The notes below the pieces were generated by a model. That model saw nothing but the letters and a program-made list of their open reading frames with translations, searched no databases and was not told the DNA's origin. From the NCBI RefSeq assembly GCF_021191695.1, contig NZ_JAIWPT010000022.1:1-52817 (forward strand): a stretch of 52,817 nucleotides of DNA. The letters run 5' to 3'. The position numbers and the translations under genes are program-made. This document shows positions 38,519 through 46,463 of this stretch, one piece after another. The DNA comes from Proluteimonas luteida (GTDB taxonomy: Bacteria; Pseudomonadota; Gammaproteobacteria; Xanthomonadales; Xanthomonadaceae). Position 1 is the first letter of the stretch; every line of letters begins with the position of its first letter.

Positions 38519-38584
38519 CCGAGGCTTCAACTCTGCCCGGGCAGGCCGCTTCGCGCGGCGGGACCAGCTGCGATGTTTCTCAAG

Positions 38585-38596
38585 TTGTACGTACAA
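38585..38596. promoter_or_regulatory. Perfect palindrome TTGTACGTACAA, candidate GntR/HutC operator
   Basis: A 12-bp perfect inverted repeat 34 bp before the cupin start, repeated almost exactly (TTGTACGTACAT, with the same AAG prefix) at 41524-41535. Its GT-x4-AC core has the spacing of HutC-type GntR operators (GTxTAxAC). TTGTAC can also serve as a -35, with TAGATA (38609-38614) as a weak -10. Confidence 0.6.
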
Positions 38597-38629
38597 ATAA
38601 ACCGTTAGTAGATACGCGAGGAGTGGTCC

Positions 38630-39166
38630 ATGACTGACACAGACCAAGCGCTTTCCCCTGTTCCGGCCGAGAAGAGCCACGCTGAACGGCTCGTCTTCTC
38701 CATGCGCAAGCTGCCGTTGCTGGACGCGGGTGCAACCATGGAACTCTTGGGGCTCTCCCCTCTGCTCTGGGCGCATTCCAAGGTGTACTCCGCCGGCGGC
38801 GAGAATGCGCTGCACAGCCACGACATCGAGGACCATGTGTTCCTGATTCTGCAGGGGCGCGCGACCTTCTGTTTCGGCGACGGAAGCAAGGCCGAAGCCG
38901 GGCCGTTCGAAGGTGTGATGGTGCCGCGCGGAACGCTCTATCGCTTCAACGCGCATGAAGAGGAAGGTAACCTGGTGATGTTCCGGGTCGGCGCGGCAGT
39001 GGTCGAGGACTCATCCGACCTGGACCCGAAGTTCGCCATCCCGCGGGAAGCGCTCAAGAGCCGCTCCGACGGCACGGGCCGCCATGCGGCCGGGGATTCC
39101 AGGAAGAATGGCGTGGCGGCGCAGCCGACGGTATTCAAGGCGGGCGCCTTCTTCGCGCCAGACTGA
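38630..39166 (+). CDS. Cupin domain protein
   Basis: A 178-aa single-domain cupin. Motif 1 is ENALHSHDIEDHVFLILQG, giving HxH, Glu and an extra His. Motif 2 is VPRGTLYRFNA, where the usual His is not present, so metal binding may be altered. The tail (about 140-178) is charged and low-complexity. Start ATG 38630 after GAGGAG with 6-base spacing. Preceded by the TTGTACGTACAA site, so it probably belongs to the GntR regulon. Could be an isomerase or dioxygenase-like accessory enzyme; the reaction is unknown. Confidence 0.82.
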   Translation: MTDTDQALSPVPAEKSHAERLVFSMRKLPLLDAGATMELLGLSPLLWAHSKVYSAGGENALHSHDIEDHVFLILQGRATFCFGDGSKAEAGPFEGVMVPRGTLYRFNAHEEEGNLVMFRVGAAVVEDSSDLDPKFAIPREALKSRSDGTGRHAAGDSRKNGVAAQPTVFKAGAFFAPD

Positions 39167-39226
39167 GGGGACGACGGAATGCTGTCCTTCGCGGTGCGCC
39201 GCGTCGATGGGTCCGGGGCTTGATTC

Positions 39227-40102
39227 ATGCATCCAGAAGAGCCCGAGGATCGCTTCGAGATCGACCCGCCGCCTCATCCCCGCCCCGCGCCCCCGAGCCG
39301 TTTCAGGCTTCCGCCAGGGGCGGTGGACACGCATGCCCATGTCATCGGCGATTCCTACATCGCGGAGCGCAGCTACACGCCGACTCCCGCATCCGTGGAA
39401 GAGTATCTTGGCATGCTCGACGCGGTGGGCATGACCTACGGGGTGCTCGTCCAGCCCAGCGTTCATGGCGTGGACAACACCCTGATGTGCGGCGCGTTGC
39501 GTGCCAACCGGGCACGGCTGCGCGGAATCGCAGTGACCAAACACGACGCAAACGACGCGGAACTGGCGGTGCTGAAGGATGCGGGCGTTGTCGGCCTTCG
39601 CTTGAACACCACGACCGGCGGCGGCGTCGGCATTTCGCACCTGGACCGGTATGCGGCCATGTGCGAAGAACTGGATTGGCATCTTCAGTTCCTGGTCGAA
39701 CCGCGGCAGCTGGCCAGCCTGGCGCAGCGGGTCGCCCGCTTGAACGTGCCGGTGGTGATCGATCATATGGGCTACGTCGATGCGGGCCCGGGTATGGAGC
39801 AGCCGCAGCAGGCATTGCTGGAGATGGTCTCCCGGGGCGCCTGGGTCAAGCTGTCCGGCGCCTTCAGGGTATCGAGGCTGGGGGCGCCGTATACGGATAC
39901 GCTGGACATGACCCGGCGACTGGCCGAAGCGGCGCCGGACAGGTGTGTCTGGGGTTCCGACTGGCCGCATGTGAAGTATCGGCGCGAGATGCCCGACCCG
40001 GGGGAACTGCTGGACGTCCTGGCGCGGGCGGTGACGGATCCGCAGCGCCTGCAGATGGTGCTGGCCGAAAACGCGCAGCGTCTGTACGGCTTCTCCGGCT
40101 AG
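39227..40102 (+). CDS. Amidohydrolase family protein (2-pyrone-4,6-dicarboxylate hydrolase-like)
   Basis: A 291-aa amidohydrolase-2 type TIM barrel. A Pro-rich N-terminus precedes AVDTHAHVIG (HxH), then QFLVEPRQL, VVIDHMGYVD and VWGSDWPHVKY with the conserved catalytic Asp. The layout is close to LigI-type lactonases that open 2-pyrone-4,6-dicarboxylate. By analogy it may hydrolyse a lactone or enol-lactone in this pathway; that is an inference. Lies 60 bp after the cupin and is convergent (21-bp gap) with the CoA-transferase-like gene. Confidence 0.85.
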   Translation: MHPEEPEDRFEIDPPPHPRPAPPSRFRLPPGAVDTHAHVIGDSYIAERSYTPTPASVEEYLGMLDAVGMTYGVLVQPSVHGVDNTLMCGALRANRARLRGIAVTKHDANDAELAVLKDAGVVGLRLNTTTGGGVGISHLDRYAAMCEELDWHLQFLVEPRQLASLAQRVARLNVPVVIDHMGYVDAGPGMEQPQQALLEMVSRGAWVKLSGAFRVSRLGAPYTDTLDMTRRLAEAAPDRCVWGSDWPHVKYRREMPDPGELLDVLARAVTDPQRLQMVLAENAQRLYGFSG

Positions 40103-40123
40103 CGCCCGACCGCTGATCGGCGC

Positions 40124-41374
40124 TCAAGCACCCGCGAGCATGTCCCGGTGCAATGGGCTGGCAATCGCCAGGAGTGCTTGACGGCGCTGAGAGGGCGAAC
40201 GGCCCCGCAGGGACGCAATTCCGAACTCGGTGACGACGTGGTCGACTTCCGGCGGAACCAGCGAAGGTTCGGCCGCAGCGTCGAGTCGCGGCACGATCGT
40301 CGATTCGCCAAAGCGATTGACCGCGCGCAGGGCGATGATGCTGCTTCCGCGCGTCTGGGCGGCGGCGGCGCGCGCGAAGTCGGCCAACCCTCCTGGCAGC
40401 GAGATCCGTCGCCTGCCGGCCCATTCGGCATTGACCGCACCATTCAGGTCGACCTGGAGCGCGGAGTTGATCGCGCACAACGAGCCAAGTCGTCGCAGGA
40501 TGCCTGCGTCATGGGTCACCGAGCAGGGGTGCAGCGATATGGCCGGGTTCTGGTCGATGAAGCCGTAGAAGTTCAGCGAGCCCAATGCCATCGTCGCGAC
40601 GCTGGTGCCGGCGAAGACGGCCTTGCGACTGTTGTCGATGACGCCCCGTTCGATCAGGGGCATCGCCCCGTTGCCGATGATGCCGGTATGCACGCCGAGG
40701 TGCTTCAGGTGGTCGAGCCTGGCCAGGACCCGGTCCGGGAGGCTGCCCACTCCCAGCTGCAGGACGTCGCCGTCGCTGACCAGCGTGGCAATGTGCTCGG
40801 CGATCGCGATTTCGATCGGGTCCGATTCGGTCGCCAGGGCCTCGAATGGAAGATCCGTTGAATCCACGTAGGCATCGATCCGTTCCACGCGGATTCGGCT
40901 GTCGCCGCATGTCCGCGGCATGTGCGGGTCGATCTCCGCGATCACCCATCGTGCGGCATTGATCGCCGCGGGCATGTAGTCGACGGAAACGCCGAGGCTG
41001 ACCCATCCATCGGGATCGGGGGGAGACACGCGAAGCAGCACTGCGCCGACCGGGAACTCGCCCTTGTCGAAGGCACTCGGGATCTGCGACAGCGGCACGC
41101 GCAGCGCCTCCACGTGCCCACTGTCCATCGCCGGCCTCAGGGCGCTCCCGGGCAGGAACGCGGTGATCGCGAACTGCTCGCGCACGCCGGGATCGGCGTA
41201 AGGCAGATCTCCGCAGGGCATCAATGTATGCAGCCGCCGCCCCCGCAGCGCCGCCGCCGATTCGGCAAGCATGCGTGCCAGCCGCGCAGGGTGCGCCGCA
41301 CCGGAATGAAGCACGATGCCCTGCCCGGGCGCCAACGCGTCGGACAGCCAGTCGAGCGATTGCAACGACTTCAT
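40124..41374 (-). CDS. Acetyl-CoA hydrolase/transferase (4-hydroxybutyrate CoA-transferase-like)
   Basis: A 416-aa class I CoA-transferase family protein. Seen: GQGIVLHSGAAHPARLARML near the N-terminus, VLQLGVGSLPDRVLARL, the glycine-rich IGNGAMPLIERGVIDN and a C-terminal VDHVVTEFGIASLRGRSPSQRRQALLAIA, all typical. Could activate a carboxylate with acetyl-CoA, or recycle CoA from an ester. Start ATG 41374 is chosen because the upstream in-frame extension reads through the divergent promoter. Its promoter region is shared with the acyl-CoA dehydrogenase operon and contains the palindromes at 41490-41535. Confidence 0.88.
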   Translation of the reverse strand: MKSLQSLDWLSDALAPGQGIVLHSGAAHPARLARMLAESAAALRGRRLHTLMPCGDLPYADPGVREQFAITAFLPGSALRPAMDSGHVEALRVPLSQIPSAFDKGEFPVGAVLLRVSPPDPDGWVSLGVSVDYMPAAINAARWVIAEIDPHMPRTCGDSRIRVERIDAYVDSTDLPFEALATESDPIEIAIAEHIATLVSDGDVLQLGVGSLPDRVLARLDHLKHLGVHTGIIGNGAMPLIERGVIDNSRKAVFAGTSVATMALGSLNFYGFIDQNPAISLHPCSVTHDAGILRRLGSLCAINSALQVDLNGAVNAEWAGRRRISLPGGLADFARAAAAQTRGSSIIALRAVNRFGESTIVPRLDAAAEPSLVPPEVDHVVTEFGIASLRGRSPSQRRQALLAIASPLHRDMLAGA

Positions 41375-41486
41375 GGGCGAGGCGCCCTGCGGAGCCGGGT
41401 TTGGATCATGTGCGCGCTTGTCCTGAGCGGGGCCAGCACCGGCGTAGCGGCCCGGCGTGGGGAATACGGAAAACACCCGGCAACGC

Positions 41487-41515
41487 TTGTACTCGGGACC
41501 CGAGTATACGATACT
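41487..41515 (+). promoter_or_regulatory. Candidate sigma70 promoter of the acyl-CoA dehydrogenase operon
   Basis: TTGTAC (41487-41492) and GATACT (41510-41515) with an exact 17-base spacer; the start point would be near 41522, at the edge of the TTGTACGTACAT site. On the opposite strand TATACT (41508-41503) is a 5/6 -10 that could serve the divergent CoA-transferase gene. Confidence 0.55.
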
Positions 41516-41517
41516 CG
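41490..41517. promoter_or_regulatory. Two interlocking perfect palindromes over the promoter
   Basis: TACTCGGGACCCGAGTA (41490-41506) has 8-bp perfect arms around one A. CGAGTATACGATACTCG (41501-41517) has 7-bp perfect arms around ACG. They share CGAGTA, so the two dyads are mutually exclusive as hairpins and staggered by about 11 bp as protein sites. They cover the -35 to -10 region. Confidence 0.65.
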
Positions 41518-41523
41518 TCGAAG

Positions 41524-41535
41524 TTGTACGTACAT
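41524..41535. promoter_or_regulatory. TTGTACGTACAT, second candidate GntR/HutC operator
   Basis: Differs from the perfect palindrome at 38585-38596 only in the last base; both are preceded by AAG and followed by an A/T-rich run. Lies at about +2 to +13 of the predicted dehydrogenase transcript, a position suited to repression. Confidence 0.6.
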
Positions 41536-41555
41536 ATTTAATCAGGGGGTATCCA

Positions 41556-42734
41556 ATGTCCGAGCCGCTCCGAATCCGCGCAATCGCCCCCGAGTACGAA
41601 GCCGAGCTGCTTTCGTCCATCGATCACTGGATAGAGCGGTCGCTACGTCCGGAGGTCGTGCGCGAGTTCGACCATGCCGACCGCTATCCGTCCCGGATCG
41701 TCGAGGAAATGAAGGAGTTGGGCCTGTTCGGCGCGACCGTTGGCACGGAGTATGGCGGCCTCGGCCTGCCCGCCGGCACCTATGCCAAGATCGTGATGCG
41801 GATCTCGTCGGTGTGGATGTCGATCACCGGCGTGTTCAACTCGCATCTGATGCTCGCGCTCGCCATCGAGAAGTTCGGTACCCCCGAACAGAAGCTGCAC
41901 TGGCTGCCGAAGCTGGCTACCGGCGAGATCCGTGGCGGGTTGGCGCTGACCGAGCCTGACGCGGGAACCGACCTGCAGGGTATCCGGATGACGGCTCGGC
42001 GCGACGGCGACGATTACGTGATCAACGGGGCCAAGACCTGGATCACCAATGCGGTCGAGGGGTCCTGCTTTGCGCTGCTGGTCAAGACCGATCCGCTGGC
42101 GGATCCCCGGCACAAGGGAATCAGCCTGTTCATCGCGCCGAAGGGGCCGGGGTTCACCAGCGGCCGGAAGCTGGAGAAGCTCGGCTACAAGAGCATCGAC
42201 TCTGGCGAACTGGTCGCGGACGACTACCGGCTCGGCGCCGAACACTTGATCGGTGGAGTCGAGGGCCAAGGCTTCTACCAGGCAACCGGCGGCCTGGAAC
42301 TGGGCCGCATCAATGTGGCGGCGCGTGGGGTCGGCATCGCCGAGGGCGCGCTCCGCCTGGCGACCCGGTATGCGCAGCAGCGCAGGACCTTCGGCAAGCC
42401 GATCACCGAGCACCAGGCGATCGCATTGAAGCTGGGTGAAATGGCGACCCGCGCCCAGGCCGCCAGGCTGCTGACGCTGGACGCGGCCGCGATCTTCGAC
42501 CGTGGCGAGCGCTGCGACATGGAGGCGGGGATGGCCAAGTACTTCGCGTCGGAAGCGGCCCTGGAAAACAGCACCGAATCAATGCGCATCCACGGGGCTT
42601 ACGGCTATTCGAAGGAATACGACATAGAGCGGCTCTACCGTGACGCGCCGCTGACCTGCATCGGCGAGGGCACGAACGAGATGCAGCGCCTGATCATCGC
42701 CAAACAATGGATCAAGCGGAACCCGATCGCATGA
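41556..42734 (+). CDS. Acyl-CoA dehydrogenase
   Basis: A 392-aa FAD flavoprotein that would pass electrons to the EtfBA pair downstream. LALTEPDAGTDLQGIRMTA and AKTWITNAVEG (FAD/substrate segments), RRTFGKPITEHQAI and HGAYGYSKEYDIERLYRD precede the catalytic-base Glu in CIGEGTNEMQR. It resembles glutaryl-CoA/succinyl-type dehydrogenases, suiting a dicarboxyl-CoA substrate. Start ATG 41556 after AGGGGG with 6-base spacing. The TGA overlaps the next ATG (ATGA), the first of three coupled junctions in this four-gene operon. Confidence 0.93.
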   Translation: MSEPLRIRAIAPEYEAELLSSIDHWIERSLRPEVVREFDHADRYPSRIVEEMKELGLFGATVGTEYGGLGLPAGTYAKIVMRISSVWMSITGVFNSHLMLALAIEKFGTPEQKLHWLPKLATGEIRGGLALTEPDAGTDLQGIRMTARRDGDDYVINGAKTWITNAVEGSCFALLVKTDPLADPRHKGISLFIAPKGPGFTSGRKLEKLGYKSIDSGELVADDYRLGAEHLIGGVEGQGFYQATGGLELGRINVAARGVGIAEGALRLATRYAQQRRTFGKPITEHQAIALKLGEMATRAQAARLLTLDAAAIFDRGERCDMEAGMAKYFASEAALENSTESMRIHGAYGYSKEYDIERLYRDAPLTCIGEGTNEMQRLIIAKQWIKRNPIA

Positions 42735-43933
42735 TCGACGCATGCGAGAGGCGACAACCGAGACCTTCCCAACTGCCGTTGCAGGGGGTCCGGGTCCTGT
42801 CCATGGAGCAGTTTGGTGCCGGCCCCTATGGCTCGATGTTCTTGGCCAACCTCGGCGCCGACGTCGTCAAGATCGAGAACCCCGCCTCAGGCGGCGACCC
42901 CGCGCGGCATACCGGGCCGCACTTCCTGGGCGAATCGGACAGCCAGTACTTCCAGGGCTGGAACCTGGGCAAGAAGAGCATCGAGCTCGATCTCAAGACC
43001 GGCGAGGGCAGGGCTGCATTCGACGTCCTGATACGCGAGGCCGATGTCTTCCTGAACAATCTCCGTGGCGATCAGGCGGCGAAACTCGGAGTTGAGTACG
43101 CCGGCCTCCGCGACTTGAACCCGGCGCTGGTATGCGTCCACATTTCCGCCTATGGGCGTGATACCAGCCGCACCGCGTGGCCCGGCTATGACTATCTGAT
43201 GCAGGCCGAGTCGGGCCTGATGGGACTTACTGGCGAGCCCGGCACGCCGCCGGCACGCATTGGCGCTCCCTCGATCATCGACCACATGGCCGGAATAACC
43301 GCGATGGTGGGGTTGCTGTCGGCACTGTTGCGCGCGCGCGAGACCGGCGAGGGTTGCGACGTGGACACCTGCCTGTTCGACGTCGCCGTCCATCAGCTTG
43401 GCTATGCGGCAACGTGGTACCTCAACGAAGGCGATGTCACCCAACGCCAGCCCCGCAGTGGGCACTACTCGGTGGCTCCGGTACAGACCTTCCAGACCAC
43501 CGATGGCTGGGTCTTCGTCATGTGCATGACCCAGAAGTTCTGGGAAGAACTGTTGGCCGTGCTGGTACGGCCCGACCTTGGCGAGATGCCGGAGTTCAGG
43601 ACCATGGCAGCCCGCCACGCGAATCGCGAGTACCTGACCCAGGTACTCGATGCCGAATTCGGGCGGCATCCCACCGGCTACTGGCTCGAGCAGCTGGAGG
43701 GCCGGCTGCCGATTGCGCCTGTACTCGGTCTGGCCGAAGCCCTTGAAAGCGACTTCATCCGTGAAAGCGGCATGCTCTCGGACGTATCGCATCCGGCCAA
43801 GCCGCAGTTGCGCGTACTCGCCAATCCCTTGAAGTTCGACGGCAGGCGCCCGGCGCTCAAGGCCTGCTCGGCGCGGGGCGAGGATGGCGAGACCGTCATG
43901 ACCGAGAGGAAGCGAGGTAGAAATGAAGCTTGA
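42731..43933 (+). CDS. CaiB/BaiF class III CoA-transferase, first of a pair
   Basis: A 400-aa family III CoA-transferase. LPLQGVRVLSMEQFGAGPYG, FLANLGADVVKIENP, KKSIELDLKTGEG and the catalytic Asp in GAPSIIDHMAGITAMVG (equivalent to Asp169 of formyl-CoA transferase) are present. Translationally coupled to the dehydrogenase (ATGA) and overlapping the second CoA-transferase by 11 bp. Two adjacent CaiB genes next to a dehydrogenase recall benzylsuccinate CoA-transferase BbsEF with BbsG, suggesting a heterodimer or two sequential transferases for a dicarboxylate. Confidence 0.92.
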   Translation: MIDACERRQPRPSQLPLQGVRVLSMEQFGAGPYGSMFLANLGADVVKIENPASGGDPARHTGPHFLGESDSQYFQGWNLGKKSIELDLKTGEGRAAFDVLIREADVFLNNLRGDQAAKLGVEYAGLRDLNPALVCVHISAYGRDTSRTAWPGYDYLMQAESGLMGLTGEPGTPPARIGAPSIIDHMAGITAMVGLLSALLRARETGEGCDVDTCLFDVAVHQLGYAATWYLNEGDVTQRQPRSGHYSVAPVQTFQTTDGWVFVMCMTQKFWEELLAVLVRPDLGEMPEFRTMAARHANREYLTQVLDAEFGRHPTGYWLEQLEGRLPIAPVLGLAEALESDFIRESGMLSDVSHPAKPQLRVLANPLKFDGRRPALKACSARGEDGETVMTERKRGRNEA

Positions 43934-45035
43934 CGGACTGCGCGTGGTGGACCTGTCGGTTTTCTTGCCAGGCCCCTATCTTTCGATGGTCTTGGCGGAC
44001 CATGGCGCCGAGGTCGTCAAGGTCGAACAACCCCGGGAAGGCGACCCCGGTCGCCACATCGGCGTGTCGGATGGGCCGCACACGGTCTTCTTCCGGAACC
44101 TGAATCGCGGGAAGAAAAGCCTCGTCCTGAACCTCAAGAGCACCGAAGGCCGGGCCGCCGTGCTGGAGCTGGCCGGCAAGGCCGACGTCTTCCTCGAGTC
44201 GTTCCGTCCGGGCGTCGCCAAACGCCTGGGCGTGGACTACGCATCCTTGCGCGAGTTCAATCCCGGCATTGTGTACTGTTCGCTCACCGGGTTCGGGCAG
44301 GACGGGCCTTATCGCGACCGCCCCATCCATGACCTGGGCGTGGAGGCCGTTTCGGGCATGTTGAGCATCAACTTGGGGAGCGACGGGCAGCCCGCCATCC
44401 CTGCGCTGCCGCTGGCCGACCTGCTTGCCGGATTGCATGGCCTGGGCGGGGTGCTGATGGCACTGCTGCGCCGGCAGGCCACCGGTCAGGGCGACTACAT
44501 AGACATCTCCATGCTGGACTGCATGCTCAGTGCGCAGCGCAACGTCGTCGGCCCGACGTTCGCCGAAGGCCGTCAGCCCAATCCGCAGCATGAACGGACC
44601 ACGGGCGGTTCCGCCTTCTACCGGATTTACCGGACGGGAGACGGATCGCATATCGCCCTCGCCGGGCAGGAACCGAAGTTCGTCCGCTCGCTGCTCGGAG
44701 CGCTGAATCGCCCGGACCTGATCGACCTCTGTCTGAGCGGCCCCGGTGCGCACCAGAAGCCGGTCATCGATTTTCTGGACGAGGCTTTCAGGCAGGGCAC
44801 GCGTGAGGGCTGGGCACAACGGCTGACCCAGCTGGAAGTCTGCTTCGGCGTGGTCAACTCGTTGCCCGAGGCGTTCGAAGACCCGCAGGTGCTGGCCAGG
44901 GGAATGCATGTCCACGACCACGATGGCCGGTCGCACATCGCCAACCCCATCCGTTTCTTGAACGAACCGTCCGTGCTCGACCTCGACAGCCCCGCGCTGG
45001 ACCAACACCGCGACCTTCTGAAGGAACTGTCATGA
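43923..45035 (+). CDS. CaiB/BaiF class III CoA-transferase, second of a pair
   Basis: A 370-aa paralogue of the preceding gene. MKLDGLRVVDLSVFLPGPYL, VLADHGAEVVKVEQP and KKSLVLNLKSTEG align with the family; the catalytic Asp is kept in LPLADLLAGLHGLGG. Both members therefore look catalytically competent, unlike some heterodimeric transferases where one subunit is degenerate. It overlaps its neighbours by 11 bp upstream and ATGA downstream. Confidence 0.92.
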   Translation: MKLDGLRVVDLSVFLPGPYLSMVLADHGAEVVKVEQPREGDPGRHIGVSDGPHTVFFRNLNRGKKSLVLNLKSTEGRAAVLELAGKADVFLESFRPGVAKRLGVDYASLREFNPGIVYCSLTGFGQDGPYRDRPIHDLGVEAVSGMLSINLGSDGQPAIPALPLADLLAGLHGLGGVLMALLRRQATGQGDYIDISMLDCMLSAQRNVVGPTFAEGRQPNPQHERTTGGSAFYRIYRTGDGSHIALAGQEPKFVRSLLGALNRPDLIDLCLSGPGAHQKPVIDFLDEAFRQGTREGWAQRLTQLEVCFGVVNSLPEAFEDPQVLARGMHVHDHDGRSHIANPIRFLNEPSVLDLDSPALDQHRDLLKELS

Positions 45036-45538
45036 CAAAGACCAGCATCGAGATCGCGCCCGGACGTTTCCGGGAGAGCTTCGGACGCCATTTCGAGGAT
45101 TTCGAGATCGGCCACGTCTACGAGCACAGGCCCGGTCGGACCGTCACCGAGAACGACAACATCTGGTTCACGTTGCTGACCATGAACACGCATCCTTTGC
45201 ACTTCGACAACGAGTACGCGTCAAAATCTGAGTTCGGGCAGGCGCTGGTCAACAGCTGCCTGACACTGTCGATCGTGGTCGGCATGAGCGTGAGCGACGT
45301 GAGCCAGAAGGCCATCGGCAACCTCGGCTGGACGGACATCAAGCTGGTGAACCCCGTGTTCACTGGCGACACGCTTTACGCCGAGTCCACCGTGATCGGG
45401 AAGCGCGAATCCGCCAGCCGGCCGACGCAAGGCATCGTTACCGTCAGGACGGTCGGGATGAAGGCCGGGGGCGTGCCGGTCATCAGCTTCGAACGCTCCG
45501 CTCTCATTCCCAAGCGGGGCCATGCGATCGACGATTGA
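45032..45538 (+). CDS. MaoC-family (mesaconyl-CoA hydratase-like) dehydratase
   Basis: A 168-aa hot-dog fold hydratase. FEDFEIGHVYEHRPGRTVTENDNIWFTLLTMNTHPLHFDNEYA carries the Asp/His pair, and FGQALVNSCLTLSIV follows. The DN-x-x-F-T-x-L-T-x-N-T-x-P-L-H string is characteristic of mesaconyl-CoA / beta-methylmalyl-CoA hydratases (from memory). Expected to hydrate the enoyl-CoA made by the dehydrogenase. Last gene of the coupled operon, 73 bp before the GntR gene. Confidence 0.9.
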   Translation: MTKTSIEIAPGRFRESFGRHFEDFEIGHVYEHRPGRTVTENDNIWFTLLTMNTHPLHFDNEYASKSEFGQALVNSCLTLSIVVGMSVSDVSQKAIGNLGWTDIKLVNPVFTGDTLYAESTVIGKRESASRPTQGIVTVRTVGMKAGGVPVISFERSALIPKRGHAIDD

Positions 45539-45611
45539 CCGGGCGGCGGCATGATGCCGGCCCGCTGGCGGCGCTAGGCGGATCCGATGCAATTCATGCA
45601 GAATACCCGAC

Positions 45612-46430
45612 ATGAAGCGTCGCGCAATGCGTCCCCTCGCCAAGTCCGACGCAAGGAACAAGACGTTGGGGCGACGCGGCAAGGCGAGCCCAGAAGAAGG
45701 ACGAGGCGCAGGGGAGCCACTGTATCGACAACTGGTCGATTCCCTGCGCAACGACATCCTGACGGGGGTTTTCCCCGTCGGCTCCCAGTTGCCTACCGAA
45801 GAGGCACTGGCCGAGTGTTTCTCGGTCAGCCGTCACACCGTCCGCGAGGCATTGCGGCAACTGCGCCTGAATGGGCTGGTGTCCTCGCGTCGAGGATCAG
45901 GCACGACGGTGCTGCAACCGGCGGCGGATACGCCGTTCAACGTGCATCGCGTCAGTTCGATCGACGAGCTGATCGCATACGCGTCTGAAAGCAAGTTCAT
46001 TGTTGACGACAGCGCCATCATCGACAGTCAAGCAGCGACTGCGATGGGGTTGCCGATGCAGTCGGGAGGCTGGCTGCATCTGCGGGGCTTCCGCACGAGG
46101 GATGCCGCGGCGGGTCCGCCGTTGTGCTGGGCCGACGTTTTCGTTGCCGCGGAGTACGCTGGCGTGGCGCGTATTCTGCGCAGGCAGCGCGGTCCAGTGT
46201 GGATGCTGATCGAGGAGATGTATGGCGAACGATTGCTCGAGATCGAGCAGTCGCTGGAGGTACGCCCCGTTCCCGAGAGCATCGCGGCAGGATTGGGAGT
46301 CGCTGCGGGTGAGAGCGTCGTCGAGATCCGCCGAACCTATAGAACCAACACCGGCCGTATTGCCGAAATCGCAGTGAACCTCTACCCCGCCGAAACATTC
46401 CGCTTCAGCATGAAGCTGCGACGCGCTTGA
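45612..46430 (+). CDS. GntR family regulator, HutC/UTRA subfamily
   Basis: A 272-aa repressor-type protein. A basic N-terminal extension (about 1-33) is followed by the winged helix (about 36-103: [61 protein letters not shown]). A UTRA ligand-binding domain fills about 120-265 ([50 protein letters not shown]). Start ATG 45612 or 45627. Best candidate to bind the TTGTACGTACAA sites at 38.6 and 41.5 kb; the ligand would be a pathway intermediate. Confidence 0.93.
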   Translation: MKRRAMRPLAKSDARNKTLGRRGKASPEEGRGAGEPLYRQLVDSLRNDILTGVFPVGSQLPTEEALAECFSVSRHTVREALRQLRLNGLVSSRRGSGTTVLQPAADTPFNVHRVSSIDELIAYASESKFIVDDSAIIDSQAATAMGLPMQSGGWLHLRGFRTRDAAAGPPLCWADVFVAAEYAGVARILRRQRGPVWMLIEEMYGERLLEIEQSLEVRPVPESIAAGLGVAAGESVVEIRRTYRTNTGRIAEIAVNLYPAETFRFSMKLRRA

Positions 46431-46463
46431 CTGCGCCAAGCGCCAGGCCATCGAGCGGGGTGG

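Noticed and set aside
45541..45570. GC-rich hairpin after the MaoC gene considered as a terminator
   Set aside because: Stem is imperfect and no T-run follows, so termination is not supported.
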